Of a DNA stretch of 64,000 nt, positions 1-11,800 are shown piece by piece. The stretch's first letter is position 1. Each line of letters starts with the position of its first letter. Origin of the DNA: Phlebopus portentosus (Eukaryota; Basidiomycota; Agaricomycetes; Boletales; Boletinellaceae). The notes below the pieces were generated by a model. The model did not search any database. It had not been told where the DNA came from and saw nothing but the letters and a program-made list of their open reading frames with translations. The stretch spans positions 1,488,001 through 1,552,000 of the forward strand of contig JAYXKI010000012.1 of NCBI GenBank assembly GCA_037892935.1, in the 5' to 3' direction. Both the position numbers and the translations under genes were made by a program.

Positions 1-265
1 GAGAGGGAGGATGACTTTGATGAGGAATGCGCCCTCGCCGCAATGATGGACCTTGAGGAACCTGTTGAACCGAGGACGATTCAGGAGGTTAGAGAACTAC
101 CAGAATGGCCCCTATGGGAGAACGCTATAAAATAGGAGCTAGGAGCTGAGAGCTTTGGAAGCCGCTGAAATGTGGGAAGTTCGACACGTACTTAAGAGAG
201 TCAATGTCGTTGGTTCGAAGTGGGTTTTCAAGGTGAAGAAGGGCTCTACAAAACTGTCGATGTGA
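1..265 (+). pseudogene. Ty1/Copia reverse transcriptase fragment
   Basis: Reading from base 1, the frame gives an acidic stretch followed by ELPEWPLWENAIK and a TAG. After a frame change near 135 it resumes with LRALEAAEMWEVR and VNVVGSKWVFKVKKG before a stop near 264. The pair 'W..A...E...L....W' and 'VGSKWVFK.K' is the start of the Copia-type reverse transcriptase domain (RVT_2). Only about 85 codons remain, with at least one stop and one frameshift, and the element runs off the left edge of the window. No LTR is visible. Family assignment is by motif recognition; the fragment is not functional. Confidence 0.7.
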
Positions 266-284
266 ATGTATTACAGGCCCAACG

Positions 285-1451
285 TCAGTCACGAAGAAAT
301 TGCATGAAAGGCATATAACTCCGAGTCACCAAGCAGCTCCTTCGAGACGTTGAGGATTTCTCCGTAAGTCCTTCCGAGGTCCTGGAAGAAGTGTATAGCC
401 GGGCCCGAGTCCTTCTTTTTGAGTCTCCAGCGAAGTGAGCCACGACTGCTCGGTTATTATACGCTCGAACATCGCCTTGGCCAGAATAGAGTCGCATCGG
501 TATCCGGGATCCGGTTCCAGCGTGTCGTCCAGTAGAGATTCCAGGAAGTTCAATTTCCTGTATTTTCGGATCTCATTCCGTGACCGTTGCATGTAAAGAC
601 GGATTACACACCTTCAGAAACTCTTTTCTGATCAAATTTCCGATGATGAAGATGACCGTCAAGAACGGGTCGTATGACACGCTTACAATATCTCAGGTAC
701 CTCTGGTCCTGTCCCAACGTCCCGGCGTCGCTTCGGAGTGCGATCTTGGCGCCAGATGCGTCGAATGTGGGATGAAAGCCTTTCGGATACAATGGATAAG
801 CATCCATCATGTCATTCAGTCTGTAAAACTCTCGGTCAGTTCCGGAGCAGCAGATTCAACGCTGCCAGAGTTATGCGGTTGGATAAAACGTCGGTTTGGA
901 CTGACATTTTTGTAAAAGCTGCCCAAGAAAGTCCACAACCTCGTCAACGAAGTGAAATTCCGGTCCAAAGCAGTTTTGCAACAAAGGAAGAACCATATAG
1001 GTGAAGCTTGGATCCTCGTCATCAGCTACTGCATCAAGGAGAGGCTCTGTATAGTTGTGTGGATCCTTAAGTTTGTCTGGTTGCGAGAAGAAGCAGTGAA
1101 TGTCAATTTCATCGCTGTCGGACCGCACCCGATTAAGGAAGACCCTTCGGCCATCCGCAATTATCATGGGGAAACCCATTATGGGGCATTCTTTTATCGA
1201 GGCAGAAGTCAGCGAGTATTTCCCAATACAAAATAGTACTCACAATACACCAGCGGTAGTCTTCGTAGCGAAACGATGCTCCTTTCATCGAAAATCAAGA
1301 GTGTCCAGTTGGGTTTGTACGGCTGACGGAGACGATATCCACAAGATTCAGACATCGCATATTGGTCTTTCCATACAACTACCGTGACGAGCAAAGGACT
1401 TGTATTTTCGCATGATTCAGAAGTGGCCATGTCGGACTTGAATGATGGCAA
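285..1451 (-). pseudogene. Decayed fungal protein-kinase-like gene
   Basis: Several minus-strand pieces in shifting frames follow the layout of a basidiomycete protein-kinase-like family. In order from about 1450 down they are: GYRLRQPYKPNW; then ADGRRVFLNRV with a following S-D-E and DP.N..EPLLDAV.DDEDPSFTYMVLPLL (the substrate/ATP lobe); then VDEVVDFLGQLL; then MMDAYPLYPKGFHPTF near 800; and finally a stretch reading DPFLTVIFIIGNLIRKEFL near 640. The usual HRD catalytic loop before 'N.MMDA' is destroyed by stops near 840-880. At least four frame changes are needed, so this is a pseudogene rather than a spliced gene, although some breaks could be introns. The kinase call is from memory of the family pattern. 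Confidence 0.55.
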
Positions 1452-2208
1452 ATTTCTACTTAACCAGGAACTCGTGTGACCGGGATCAGATTTTATTCAG
1501 GCACTCAGTTTATGTGCCGCAAAGGAGGCCCGAAGGCGATGCTACATCGACAACAAAAGGCTGGCGGGCCAATGTGTCCAGGTCCTTTCTTTCCTGGATC
1601 TTGAATAGACAGATGAGTTCGGTGTCATACAGTAGTCGTCCTTGTGAGGACTAGAGGACGTACCATTTCGAACTAGATACATAACTACAGCATTCGTGTA
1701 GCAGGCCGTGACGGACAGAACAGTGTCGACATTACATAACAGGCGGCTCGGAGGTAGGGGTATTGTAATCCAATACCGAGCTTTCTTTACTTTGTCTTGG
1801 TATCCCATGAAAGCAATCACACACATTATCCTTGTCCAAGAGGGATCACCTGATAGCACACGGCACGACTGTCGAAGTCCACGTCCTCGAGAAAGAACAG
1901 AATGAATGATGATGCACGAATAAACGAACAAGGGAGGGATAACGGAGAGGATAAGGTTCCAAAAGAAGGAAAGGAAAGGGTACGTCTTAGGAAAAGTGCA
2001 TAGACGCTAAGTGTACATTGATTATGTGCATCAGGAAGTGACATACGAGTCTGCTGTAACGAAGTATCCGTCGGAATACCATACGACCAGCCCCTTCACT
2101 GCAGCTATTTATTCACTCTTCTTAAGTAGACTCAATACGACACCGGGAATGTGGGGAGTATCAGCGCTTAGTATACTTAGTATATCGGAACAGGATGGCG
2201 GGGAACAA
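1452..2208. other. No gene recognised
   Basis: The open frames here (for example minus 1542-1931) show no family motif, no convincing intron pattern and no agreement with neighbouring exons. The segment may include the upstream region of the decayed kinase gene and the 3' flank of the spliced gene that ends at 2209. Confidence 0.4.
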
Positions 2209-3121
2209 CTAGGATCCCTCTCGAATACCTGGAAGTTGGACCCTTTTCTATCGAAGGAAAGGTGAGTTCTATAATATAGCACCCATAGCACACAGACCTT
2301 TGATCGCCTAGTCACGATGACTTTGCTAAGCGCATCAATTGCCTCCGCTTTCCTATGCTTTGCAGCAGAGTGTTGGAGGTGAATTTTGGCCACGTCAATC
2401 ACTGGCCACTCGTCCTCGAATGCGAGCAACCTAGGGAACATTTTTAAGGCCTAAAGCGAGTCACCATATGGTCTGATGGATAACTGAGAAGTCTCACCCT
2501 TCCACGGACCTCACGTATTTGTGATGGATCCTGTTCAGTGAGTGTTTTTGTTTCGTCCAGGAGTGCCTTTACAAGCGTCACGACTCCTTTCTATTTGATA
2601 AGTTAGGCGACGTGAGACCGCTGACAGAGTTTGCGCACCCTGAACCCATCGTACTCTGATTTTTCCCAGCCCATCGCACTCTCAACATTATACCCGCCGC
2701 TCTGAGGACGCCCAGGCTCTCCACGAGGCTTCGCAATCTGTCTAAGAATCGAGAATTCCGACATTGCAGAGCCTTCGGGCGACGAGGAACGAAATATGTC
2801 TTTATCCCGACGGGCTAAGTTTATGGGCGCACTGCATTCGTCCTTGCCCAATGGAAACTTTTGGCGAATAGAGATCAGAGGCGCAACAGGCCTAGGTGGA
2901 GGCGTATTCAATCCTACGTCAATCGGAGAACTTTCCGGAATAGACGCGATGGACGGAGGCGTATCGGGCCTGATGACAAGCTTCGCTGCCAGATGGACCG
3001 GTGGAAGTTCTTCGTTCACAAGGAGTACATCCCTTGTCCCATTCTCAGACAGAGACATTTGTGTTACGAGGACAGGCAAAGAATGCGGGGGCTCAAAGGA
3101 AGGCTGTTTCAGTTCCGCCAT
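2209..3121 (-). CDS. Spliced gene, unknown protein (255 aa, four exons)
   Basis: Four exons join without a stop: 3121-2639, 2590-2498, 2450-2298 and 2247-2209. The introns are 48, 47 and 50 bp, all GT-AG (donors GTGCGC, GTGAGA, GTCTGT; acceptors AAATAG, TTTAG, GATAG) and all in phase 0; the first contains a CTAAC branch-like site. The first exon encodes a proline- and serine-rich, probably disordered N-terminus. Exons 2 and 3 carry 'VTLVKALLDETKTL', then 'MFPRLLAFEDEWPVIDVAK' and a basic tail. This C-terminal pattern resembles uncharacterised basidiomycete proteins, but no function can be assigned. The ATG at 3121 is the first in frame, and TATTTAAG lies 33 bp upstream. Perfect phase agreement across three small introns argues for a real gene; expression is not shown. 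Confidence 0.6.
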
Positions 3122-3365
3122 GGGATGGCGCTTGAACAGGACAGGACGGAGGGCTTAAATATGTACGCACTGAGCGACAGATTTATGTAAAAGGACTGAT
3201 TGCTTATGAGAGCAGTGGATGCTTATCCGTAGGGACTAAGGTGGTTCAGTTTTTCCGGTCCACCAACCTTGTGGGCTAAGGGCGAGCCGAATAGTTGGTC
3301 ATCCATCAGTGCACAAAACCAGACTAAACCTCTGAATCTAGATCTACGAAGGGCGGTCAACAGCA

Positions 3366-4045
3366 GGACCCCCGGCAATCCCGATAGATGCCTGTTGCGA
3401 AAATTGGCTCTCATGGCCGGATCGCTCCGGGCGCTAACGCGCCCGTGATGGCCGGATTGGCATGAGCCTATGTGGATTTGGGTCCATTATGGCCGGATTT
3501 TCGGCACAGGCCTCCAAAACTGGGGATCAGCGTCCCGATTTGGATATTTTTCGGATTTCCCATGAATTTATGCATGTAGAGGTGAGAACTGACAATGTAA
3601 ATGTACTATACGGAATGAACTACATCTACTCTCTTTTCTTCAAGTCAAGCATAAGATTTGGTTTGGTTTGAGTTGAGACACAAGATTTCGTAATCTTGAA
3701 AACTAAGACTTATATTCTCTATTACATGGTCCAATACAAAAACTATATATGGTCAGCTACTCCCACACCTCCTTGTTTATGTCGCGACTCCTCACGTTCG
3801 GCCACATAGTATAACTGCCCGAATTGGGCAGGCTAGGCTGACCAATAACTCCGGATCACCACACCCATCAGACCCTCCCATGGCCGGATTATCGCGCATA
3901 CCCGGGTCCGATGGCCGGATAATTGCATAGGCCTACATCCATTTTTGCGGCCCAAATGGCCGGGAACGCCACAGGCCTAAGGGCCAAAATTCGGCTCCTC
4001 ATGGCCGGATCGAGCACAGGCATTTATCGGGATTGCCGGGGGTCC
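3366..4045. repeat. Inverted repeat enclosing seven ATGGCCGG motifs
   Basis: A 30-bp inverted repeat (29/30 matching) lies at 3366-3395 and 4016-4045, with core GGACCCCCGGCAATCCCGAT. Between the arms, ATGGCCGG occurs seven times in the same orientation, at 3413, 3448, 3489, 3880, 3911, 3956 and 4001, spaced about 31-45 bp inside two clusters. A GC hairpin (7-bp stem, loop TAAC) sits at 3428-3445. No coding region is convincing. The layout resembles a non-autonomous DNA element with subterminal repeats, but no target-site duplication was found outside the arms. Confidence 0.55.
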
Positions 4046-4248
4046 TTCAACAGCTCGGTCCACCAGGACCAAGGAGTGACTAAGGTCAACCAGTCGCCGA
4101 GCTGCCGACTTGCTCTTCTTGCGATGATCCGGTCAATCCGGAAAACCTCCGGATCGCAGTCTCTTCCTAAGTAAATTACTACTGTTACGTGATTCTCTTT
4201 TTCCACGCGAGTGATGTACCGATTAGGCTAGAAGTACTAGTATTATTA

Positions 4249-4883
4249 AGGTAGGGAAAGTATAAACCCGACCAACCGTGACGCGACGCGCTTACCCCAT
4301 TTGGTCATCTACCCTCCCACAACACTTCAACAGAAATACACACAACACAACACCTCAAATGAAAATTCTGACTGCGTACATTTGTAGGGGGTATCCATAC
4401 CTACATTTTGTTGGTCTTATTTCCTAAAAATAAGGCTATTTGAGCTTCCTATTTAAGGAAGAACCCTGACTTTATAAATTTACTCAGAATGTCATTTTTG
4501 CACGTTTTGGCACAACTTGAAATTTTTCGACTTGGATTTTTGCTGCTTATATGTGCAAAATTATTATGTAAAACTTGCATTTATCATACATTTGTCATAC
4601 ATTTGTAATAGCTTTGTCATATCCAGATCAAGTAGTTTTACTTGAAAGACCAGAAAAGCATAGAGTAGCTAAACAAAGGCTTCAAACCAGCTCTAGGAAG
4701 CTAATCTACATTTGCAGAGCTTAAAATTCATGAGTCTCAAGGGAAATAAAACAAAAGTCCTGGGTTGGGTCAACCAGACCTCAGATTTTTGCTGCAGGGT
4801 CCTTCTAAATCGGGTTAAATCAGGGTCTGTCAGGGTCATCAGTCACATATGACAGGTTGGTCGAGTTTATACTTTTCCTACCT
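4249..4883. mobile_element. 635-bp MITE with 29-bp TIRs and TA target duplication
   Basis: The left terminus (4249-4277) begins AGGTAGGGAAAGTATAAAC and the right terminus (4855-4883) is its inverted copy with 27 of 29 bases matching. Both ends are flanked directly by TA (4247-4248 and 4884-4885). The interior is AT-rich with no ORF of note, so the element is non-autonomous. A TA duplication with short TIRs is the pattern of Tc1/mariner-mobilised MITEs. The boundary choice assumes the TA is the duplicated target. Confidence 0.75.
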
Positions 4884-4885
4884 TA

Positions 4886-6829
4886 GTACCTTCTGTAAAC
4901 AGTTGACCAGATTGATGCGTGTTAAGCGATGCGAACACCGGCTAATCGTTTGCACTGGGGCCTCTGCACGTCTGTTCTCACATGCCCTGGCCCTTCTGAA
5001 AGCTATGATCTATTGACATAATGTCTCTCAGCACCGGTCAGCATTTAGCATGTCTGGACATTGTATGGGGGGACTTGCTGATTATTGTCTGATGTATGTA
5101 GGGAAATGTGTGTTGATCATACTAGGCTGTTTATGAAATCGATAAATCTCATGAAATGACAAAAAAAAAGTCACACAGGCAGGACCCGCAAAACAAACAT
5201 GAAAGTGAAGAGGCAGTTCAGGGCTTCGTGTCGGGTAGGTGTATATATACAATGAAGGTTGACCCTGAGAGGATGAGATAGGGAGAGAAGCGGATGAATA
5301 TCGCGTCAAGTAGTTGTACAGCCTCTGAGGCTGCACGGATCTTCTGCAAAAAAAATGGTCAGTGCCATATTTGTCACCCTTATGTGACTGCCTGTTACTG
5401 AGCCAAGAGCCGCAACCTTCCTGCATGCGCAACTCACTTTTCCCTCTACCACCACCATACAACTACACTACCCATACCAAATGGTAACTTACCCTTCACT
5501 TAAATGTGAGATGGCCCGTGCTAATGTGCGCCTCAGTGGGCGAGTATAAACCCTAGCACCAGGCAGGCTGGTCAAAACCTGTATCCGACACCCTGGGGGT
5601 GAGGGAAGTTCTACAGTTTGTAGTCTGCGATATCAAAACTACAACACCACAATCGTTACCTCCCATACCAAATCCTACCACACCACAGGATGAGGCCTCG
5701 CAAGAGCCCTCACACCTATGAATGTACCAAGTTGCTCAGCGACAATGTTACCTCAACCGATAATACACCTCCACTATACAATGACTTACCACACGTGTTC
5801 GGGTTTTTTAGGCGGAAACAGCCACCGTTTTTTCCCAACAATCTATTTTCCAAAGGACGATGCAATCCGAATCCAAGTCAAGTCACAGAACAGTCCAGAA
5901 TCAGATCAAGGAGAATACAAGTGTGGACAATCACTGAAGTGGACGACAGTACGGGGGGTGACTGGAACTCGTTAGCGGATGAGACTGAAAGCAGTAGTAG
6001 TTGGTACTTCCTGCGTTTAAGGCTTAGTACAAGACACAACGAAGACTCGCTTCCCATTTTCCTGTACCCATTCGAGGTTTTTGTAATTTTCCTCCCTAAT
6101 TACTTCCCATACCAATATATAAATCTTTACAACTCACTTTTCAGTGATTTTCCATGAAAATCGTGAAACTGGTGACTTGTCACAGAAAGTCACATACAGC
6201 CGGGGTATCAAAAGTGACCGTCACCTTGACGTCATGTGATTCTGATCCGAATCATCACCTTTTTGACACGGACCGGACAAGCACTTCACGCACCCAAACA
6301 TCGACATTCCGAAGAGGGGAATGTTACTCTAAGGTTACCAAAATCTCAAGGGCTCTACGTTTTTCGCAGACTCGAAAACTTCTGACAGTATGAATTCCCC
6401 TATCTTAACATCGTTGATAGGTCCTTTCTGTCATCTTGTTACGCAGCACTACTTCACAGTAACCGGAATGGAAGTTCAGATATATCCGCGCGCGATCCGC
6501 ATACCGATCCTGACAAGCCTCTTTCCGGTCGCCGTTCAGGATACTTGCGTTCTGGCCTCTTGAATTTTGTTCGTGAGCCTTTCCCGAGATTCTTGAAGCC
6601 TTCATCTTCCCTTTCAACGCTCGTCTTGGTGAATATTCTTGGTTAGATCTGAAGTCGCTCAAAAATCGGAATCAGTCCTTATCGGCATTCATGGTCTCCA
6701 TATTTAGGTATCTTTCGGTTGTTCACGTTGCTCTGAATGACTGCGCTGTCATTAATTCGAGCTTCGCAGTCTTAGCCTTTGCTGCGGTGCTACGAAAGGC
6801 AATGGATGACTGAAACCTCGGACCCGGCC
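4886..6829. other. Intergenic, no supported gene
   Basis: Two longer open frames occur (minus 5082-5462 and plus 5690-6157, 155 codons from an ATG), but neither shows a recognisable domain or a splice pattern. A TATA-like AATATATAAAT sits near 6114, about 40 bp before an ATG at 6154 that opens 79 codons of unremarkable sequence. Nothing here can be called a gene with confidence. Confidence 0.4.
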
Positions 6830-6845
6830 TATAATATAAATAAAG
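6830..6845 (+). promoter_or_regulatory. TATA-like element of the zinc-finger gene
   Basis: TATAATATAAATAAAG lies 35-50 bp upstream of the ATG at 6880. It is the only strong TATA-like run just before this spliced gene. The role is inferred from position. Confidence 0.4.
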
Positions 6846-6879
6846 AATCACATTTCGGTAGTAACCTGCGTCAACAACG

Positions 6880-8144
6880 ATGACCCACCCTGCGCTACGT
6901 CTGTCTCAGGATCAGAGCGTCGATTTGATCCTCTCGGAATGGCTCAACCCCCTCTTTTTCTCCGTACCGTCGCAAACCGCAGAATCCTGTGATGCTCCTA
7001 TAGATTCTGTGCTGTCGATTGTTGCTGAAGCGGCTCTTAGCGAGGGTGACAATGGATCCGGTTGTACATTGAAAGGTTTTCTCTGCATGCTTCTCTTAAG
7101 GTCAATGGTGCTTACACATCCTCCTTCCCTCCAGTGAATGAAAGTGATAGGACAAACATCCTGGACAAGTATATTTTATCAACGTTGTCAAGCGTATGGG
7201 TCTGAGTCGCTTCTCAAGGAGATTCTTTTCAATTGACTACTACTTTACGTTCAGTCAATACGGAGCGATTCTCTATCCATCCGTCCGAGCCTGTTACATC
7301 TGAGGACACCATATGTCAAAATGGATACTTTCGAAGCATCGACCACCAATCTCACTGGACGTCGAACAGCATTATCTGGTGCATGCCTAAATCCACGTAT
7401 GAATACCTTATACACTGAATATGGAGGCGACGTACGGACCTCCCGTTCCTTGCAGTCACTGGTGTCTAAATACTGCGATATTCACAGGACGCGATAATGC
7501 GAAACGAGATTGAAGATGGGCAGCAAGAAGCAGACCATCAGGAACATGAGGAAGACGCTCATGAGGAGATGAAGGACTCGAAGCAGAGGCGAGCTGACGA
7601 GAAGCAAAAACAGAAGGATGATGAAGAAGCTAAGCGCGATGCTCAGAACCCTGATCCGCCTTGTCATGGATGCGATGCGAGCACTGCAGATACGCCGTGT
7701 GGATGGTACTGGATTCCATGCATCAAATGCGCTCGAGTATTTTGTGCTGGGTACTTCATTAAATAGCAAGTATAATCAGCCATCATATACAGTATGTTCT
7801 CACTGATGCTCCTTTTTATCAGTTACAGAACCACGACCAATTTCCAGGGCGGGCCTAAACCAAAAGGAGTCGCGAAATTCGAGTTTAATGAAGAGAAAAG
7901 ACACGACTTCATCTGTCCAGTCTGTACGAATGAGTGCCCATGTCCTCAATGCGAACACATTCCCCGGCCTAAGTTACCACGAGTACACCGGTCGACAAAA
8001 TTTCCTTGCTCCGACAACTACAAGAGAATGATATTACGTAATGCAAGGGAGCGGAAGCGGGCACAACGAGAAAAGATGCGTGTAGAGCGGGAGGCAAACC
8101 GAATCTCTCGGAGGAAGGCACGGGAAATACGTTCTAATAACTGA
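6880..8144 (+). CDS. CDCA7-like 4CXXC zinc-finger protein, five exons (338 aa)
   Basis: Exons 6880-7075, 7135-7193, 7255-7431, 7488-7750 and 7823-8144 join into one 338-codon frame. Introns are 59, 61, 56 and 72 bp, all GT-AG with pyrimidine-rich acceptors (CTTCCCTCCAG, TTTTTATCAG). The N-terminal third is unremarkable. Exon 4 encodes a long acidic/basic charged stretch (E/D/K/Q-rich, probably coiled or disordered), then CHGC, CIKC and an FC pair. Exon 5 continues with CPVCTNECPCPQC. The order C-x2-C, C-x2-C, FC, C-x2-C-x4-C-x-C-x2-C matches the zinc-finger domain of CDCA7/R1-type proteins, which bind DNA or nucleosomes. The C-terminus is a strongly basic R/K helix-like tail, suggesting a nuclear protein. 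One cysteine of the usual 'FC..C' pair is not obvious across the last intron. Family assignment is from the cysteine pattern. Confidence 0.65.
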
Positions 8145-8554
8145 CTCAAAGATTCGACAGAGGTATAACTAGCCAACTATTGTCTTACTAGTGCACGTAG
8201 ACTTTGATACCTCTAATGCGCCATGGGCTTGCTTGTCGTAAGCGCAAGCTGAAGTAGACACTATATCTCGTTATTGTCTTACGAGAGGGATGCCTTACAG
8301 CTATTCTGCGCATTATCATGATTTGCCTACTTGCAAGCCCTTTCTCGGCGAAAAGGATCGTTCTGCTTCTGCGTCTCAGGTCCAACTGCTTAGACTAACA
8401 TCGGTAAGATTTCTGCTATGATTCGCTCGTGATACAACAGAACTCGATGTTGTACGTAGATTCATAAAGAGTCAATTTGTAACATATCAATTCTAGTGGG
8501 CCTACAAATTTGTGAACCAAAGAATATCGCGAAGAAATGCGCTCCAGACAGCAC

Positions 8555-8702
8555 GAGAATACTTGTAGAGTGATGTCGAGAATGAGAGAATATCGAGAAT
8601 GAGAATGCTGCAAAATAGATTCAAGGCTCTGACTGACGTGAGAAATGATTCTCGGTGAGTCTACGGATTCTCAGGCATTCTCGAAGCATTCCCGCTATTC
8701 TC
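8555..8702. repeat. Inverted cluster of GAGAAT / ATTCTC motifs
   Basis: GAGAAT occurs five times at 8555, 8578, 8586, 8595 and 8601. Its reverse complement ATTCTC occurs four times at 8648, 8667, 8677 and 8697. The two sets face each other around 8625. The rest of 8145-8811 holds no recognisable gene. The cluster lies just beyond the 3' end of the Plavaka-like transposase gene and could be its subterminal repeat region, which is not proven. Confidence 0.45.
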
Positions 8703-8811
8703 TTGGGAGGGTTGTCCTGATGATAGGATTGCCGACTCCTACATGAGGTTAGAAAGAATGACGCAGCAAGCAAAAAAAGACCTCACTTTCGAAAGAGAGA
8801 AAGAACAGCTA

Positions 8812-11800
8812 TTACGTTGGGTTGTATCCGAAAGCGAGCGAAGTGACATATGACCTGTTGAGGCTCGATCGCGTCAGACCGTCGAGACAGTTCTGACGAG
8901 AATGCTTTCCGGGAAAGTCCGGATAGAAACGGAAAGGATCAAGTAGCGTATCTAGCTTTCCGTACTCTTGTACCCGGAATTTGACTTCATCGTGGTCGTC
9001 GAGAAGATGTCTTCGATGACACACGGGTCACCGTATGCAACCTCGTCTTTGGACCGTACAAGAACAAGGCTGTTACCAGTGTGACATTTGTCTGTACTAT
9101 ACTGTCGACCCTTAAAGCAATACCGAGAAAGAGAAACAGCTGAGATCAGGTGATTAATGGCTACAAACAAGACCAGGAATGAAAGTAAGTTGCTCACGCT
9201 TCTTTCGAGAACAAACACGATCGTCTTCATTCTCAGCTTGCTCATCATGGTCCACTAGCTGACTCCAGTCGAGATTATCTGGATACAGCTTATCGTAGAT
9301 TCTTCTACACTCCTTTATAGGTATCGGACATCCAGGCTTTGAGGACCACAGCTTTATCCTACCAAATGCGACAAAAGAGTCATGAACGGAGCTCTCAAGT
9401 TGTCCTATTATTCTAACGTCAGTACTTTCTAAGAACGGGAAGTGACGGCTCACCAAACTTGTTATTGTTCGGCATCTTTTGCAAGAATCCGATGAGACGC
9501 TCGAAGGGAAAGCACCACCATGAATGTGTCGGGCCGAACAGCCTCATAAATTCGCCAACATGAGTCGCCATATGTAAATTGGTCGTGAGTTTTGCGTTAA
9601 AGGGTGAATCTTCCGAAGTCTGACTATGTATTCTTAACGTAATGCTCGTACCGTGCAATTTGATCTGCCGTCGTCGATTGTTTGCAGGCGATTGTTACCG
9701 CAGAGACAAGCAGCATAGTATGATCTACTATTTCTCTACAACGATGCGATATGTCTTCGCTTGCGTGTTTGTCCCTTCGCCCCACCACGAGACGGAGAGC
9801 AAGTGGCAAATGGATCGTGCAAAGGACTTTCCATTCGTCCGCCTTGAGTTTCCGCATTTTGGATCGCCAAAGTCGTGCGGGACACTACTGATCCATGTAG
9901 GTGTCGTCGTCTCTTTGATCACACGACGTATATGCTGCAGAAGGTCGTCAAGTAGGGTTGACTCAACGGAGGCATTTGAAGGTGCAAGAGGCATGCTGAA
10001 ACGCTTCAGCAGGCACAGAAATCAGACTCGAGGTCCCAGACAAGAACGGAATAGGAGACTTGCCCAGTTCGTAAGTGACTTCGCAAAATGTTCCTTCACC
10101 ACGCGGGATTGGCCCTCTGGAATCTCCGGTTGAAGCTGTAGATCGTCGAGAACAAACCGTAGTGAATTCTTTCTGTGATTACAAAAGGCGCTTTGTAAAT
10201 GCTTCACGCGCCTTCGGGTCATTGCGGTTGGAGGCGTCGACGTACGTCGTCAACATCTTATGGATTTTTGCGATGTCCTTGGTTTCGTCGTCCGCTCAGG
10301 CCATGCAGCCCAGAGATAGGCGTGAAATCGTGAAGAAAAGCAGGAGAACTGTTGGCAACGGATGTTCTTTCGCGCTTTACGGTGAGACGAAGCACGTTCT
10401 TGAAGTGATTCTCGGTAATACCTAAAAGCAAGTTGTGCATGGGGTCTACGACCAGTTGTTTGGTCGGATCCCAGTAAGGGAGCGGAACAGTTCAGAATAA
10501 CGGACTCAAAGCAGTCGAAAACTCCCGATCTTGTAGAGCCGAGGTTGGCGCATCCTTCCATTCCTGAGCCTTTTGTCTCATTTCAAAGACATCGCGACGC
10601 GCAGGAGAGTGAGACGGGTTAGCAATATGCTCCCTGTCCACCTTACAAATGGAGCATAAGAATTTGTTGCTCCTATGACCTGCTAAGGCGGCTACCTTAC
10701 GCGCGGCAGGTAGGTCACAGACCACACAGATGATCGCAGCCCGGATTAAACGGCCATGCCTGTGCAACGCAGTTCGAGACAGCCTGACTCCATGATTCCA
10801 CAGAACTACCATGTCGTCGATGAGCGGTCTTGTATAGGCGTTTATGGCCTCGAGATCGGGCTCGCGAGGCCCTGGTATTATACCCACGATATGGAGATTT
10901 TCTCTTCGAAATCTCATCTCAGGAGGTAAATTGAGACAGGCCAGACTGATTATACCGCAGGACGTAGTTGCGCCTCCCGGCTCGATTTCCATGAATATTG
11001 AAAAAATCGACGTTCAAGCTGAACGCAAGACGACCTTCCTGTCCTCTATCCAAAAATAGGACATCAGGATCCGGCCCTCGGAAGGATCCAAGGAATGTGC
11101 CTCCGAAAATGTCCTCGAGCCTCTGGTGTTGCTTTCCCGCGACTTTCACCGCAGTGGCATCGCAAGCGTTGTCAATGTAACGCTCCAAGTCCTCGTGGGA
11201 GAAAAGTGTTCCGATGTAGTCCAACACAGAATGGTAAACGTAAGGCTGAATTGGCCTCTGTATTACGGTGCCTTTTCTGCCGACAGAGCAGCGAAGTAAC
11301 GAGATTAGTACCGCAAATTCCGTCGTCTGGGCGTCGTCTGTTTGTACAGGTCTCCGGATACGAAAGTGTAACCAAGTCGAGCTCATGACGAGGCTCGTAC
11401 GTCATGTGGCATTTCGAGCAGCTGGCGTAAATCGTCGTCTTGCCGGACAAATTGAACTTTGAAAGTAAGGTGCGCGGGTCCTTGGGAACTGCGTCTAGTA
11501 GCATTTGCTCATGGGAAGTACCTGATCGCGTTCGAATCCTAAGAGCTGAGGAAATCGCGATCTTTACCATGCCGATAATGACACTGGTCATATCACGACT
11601 AAGCATGAAAATCGCCGAACAGACTATTCCGACAAACATCGTAATTTGCACTAGTTCATCCTCCTCATCGATCAGCGAGGTAAAATAGGGGTCTAGCAGT
11701 ACAGTGTCTCTGAGAAAGCAGGTTTAGGTTGGACAGTCCCAGAAAACGCACCACAATTGAGTTCACATTTTGGAATAGAATGAGCGACAATGACGTTTCG

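Noticed and set aside
3366..4045. Complete DNA transposon call
   Set aside because: No target duplication and no transposase; left as an inverted repeat with motifs.
5082..5462. Minus-strand ORF of 126 codons
   Set aside because: No domain, no ATG context of note, mixed composition, and no supporting splice sites; open by chance.
5690..6157. Plus-strand ORF of 155 codons with ATG
   Set aside because: No recognisable motif, and codon and residue use change abruptly toward a hydrophobic tail; kept only as part of the intergenic note.
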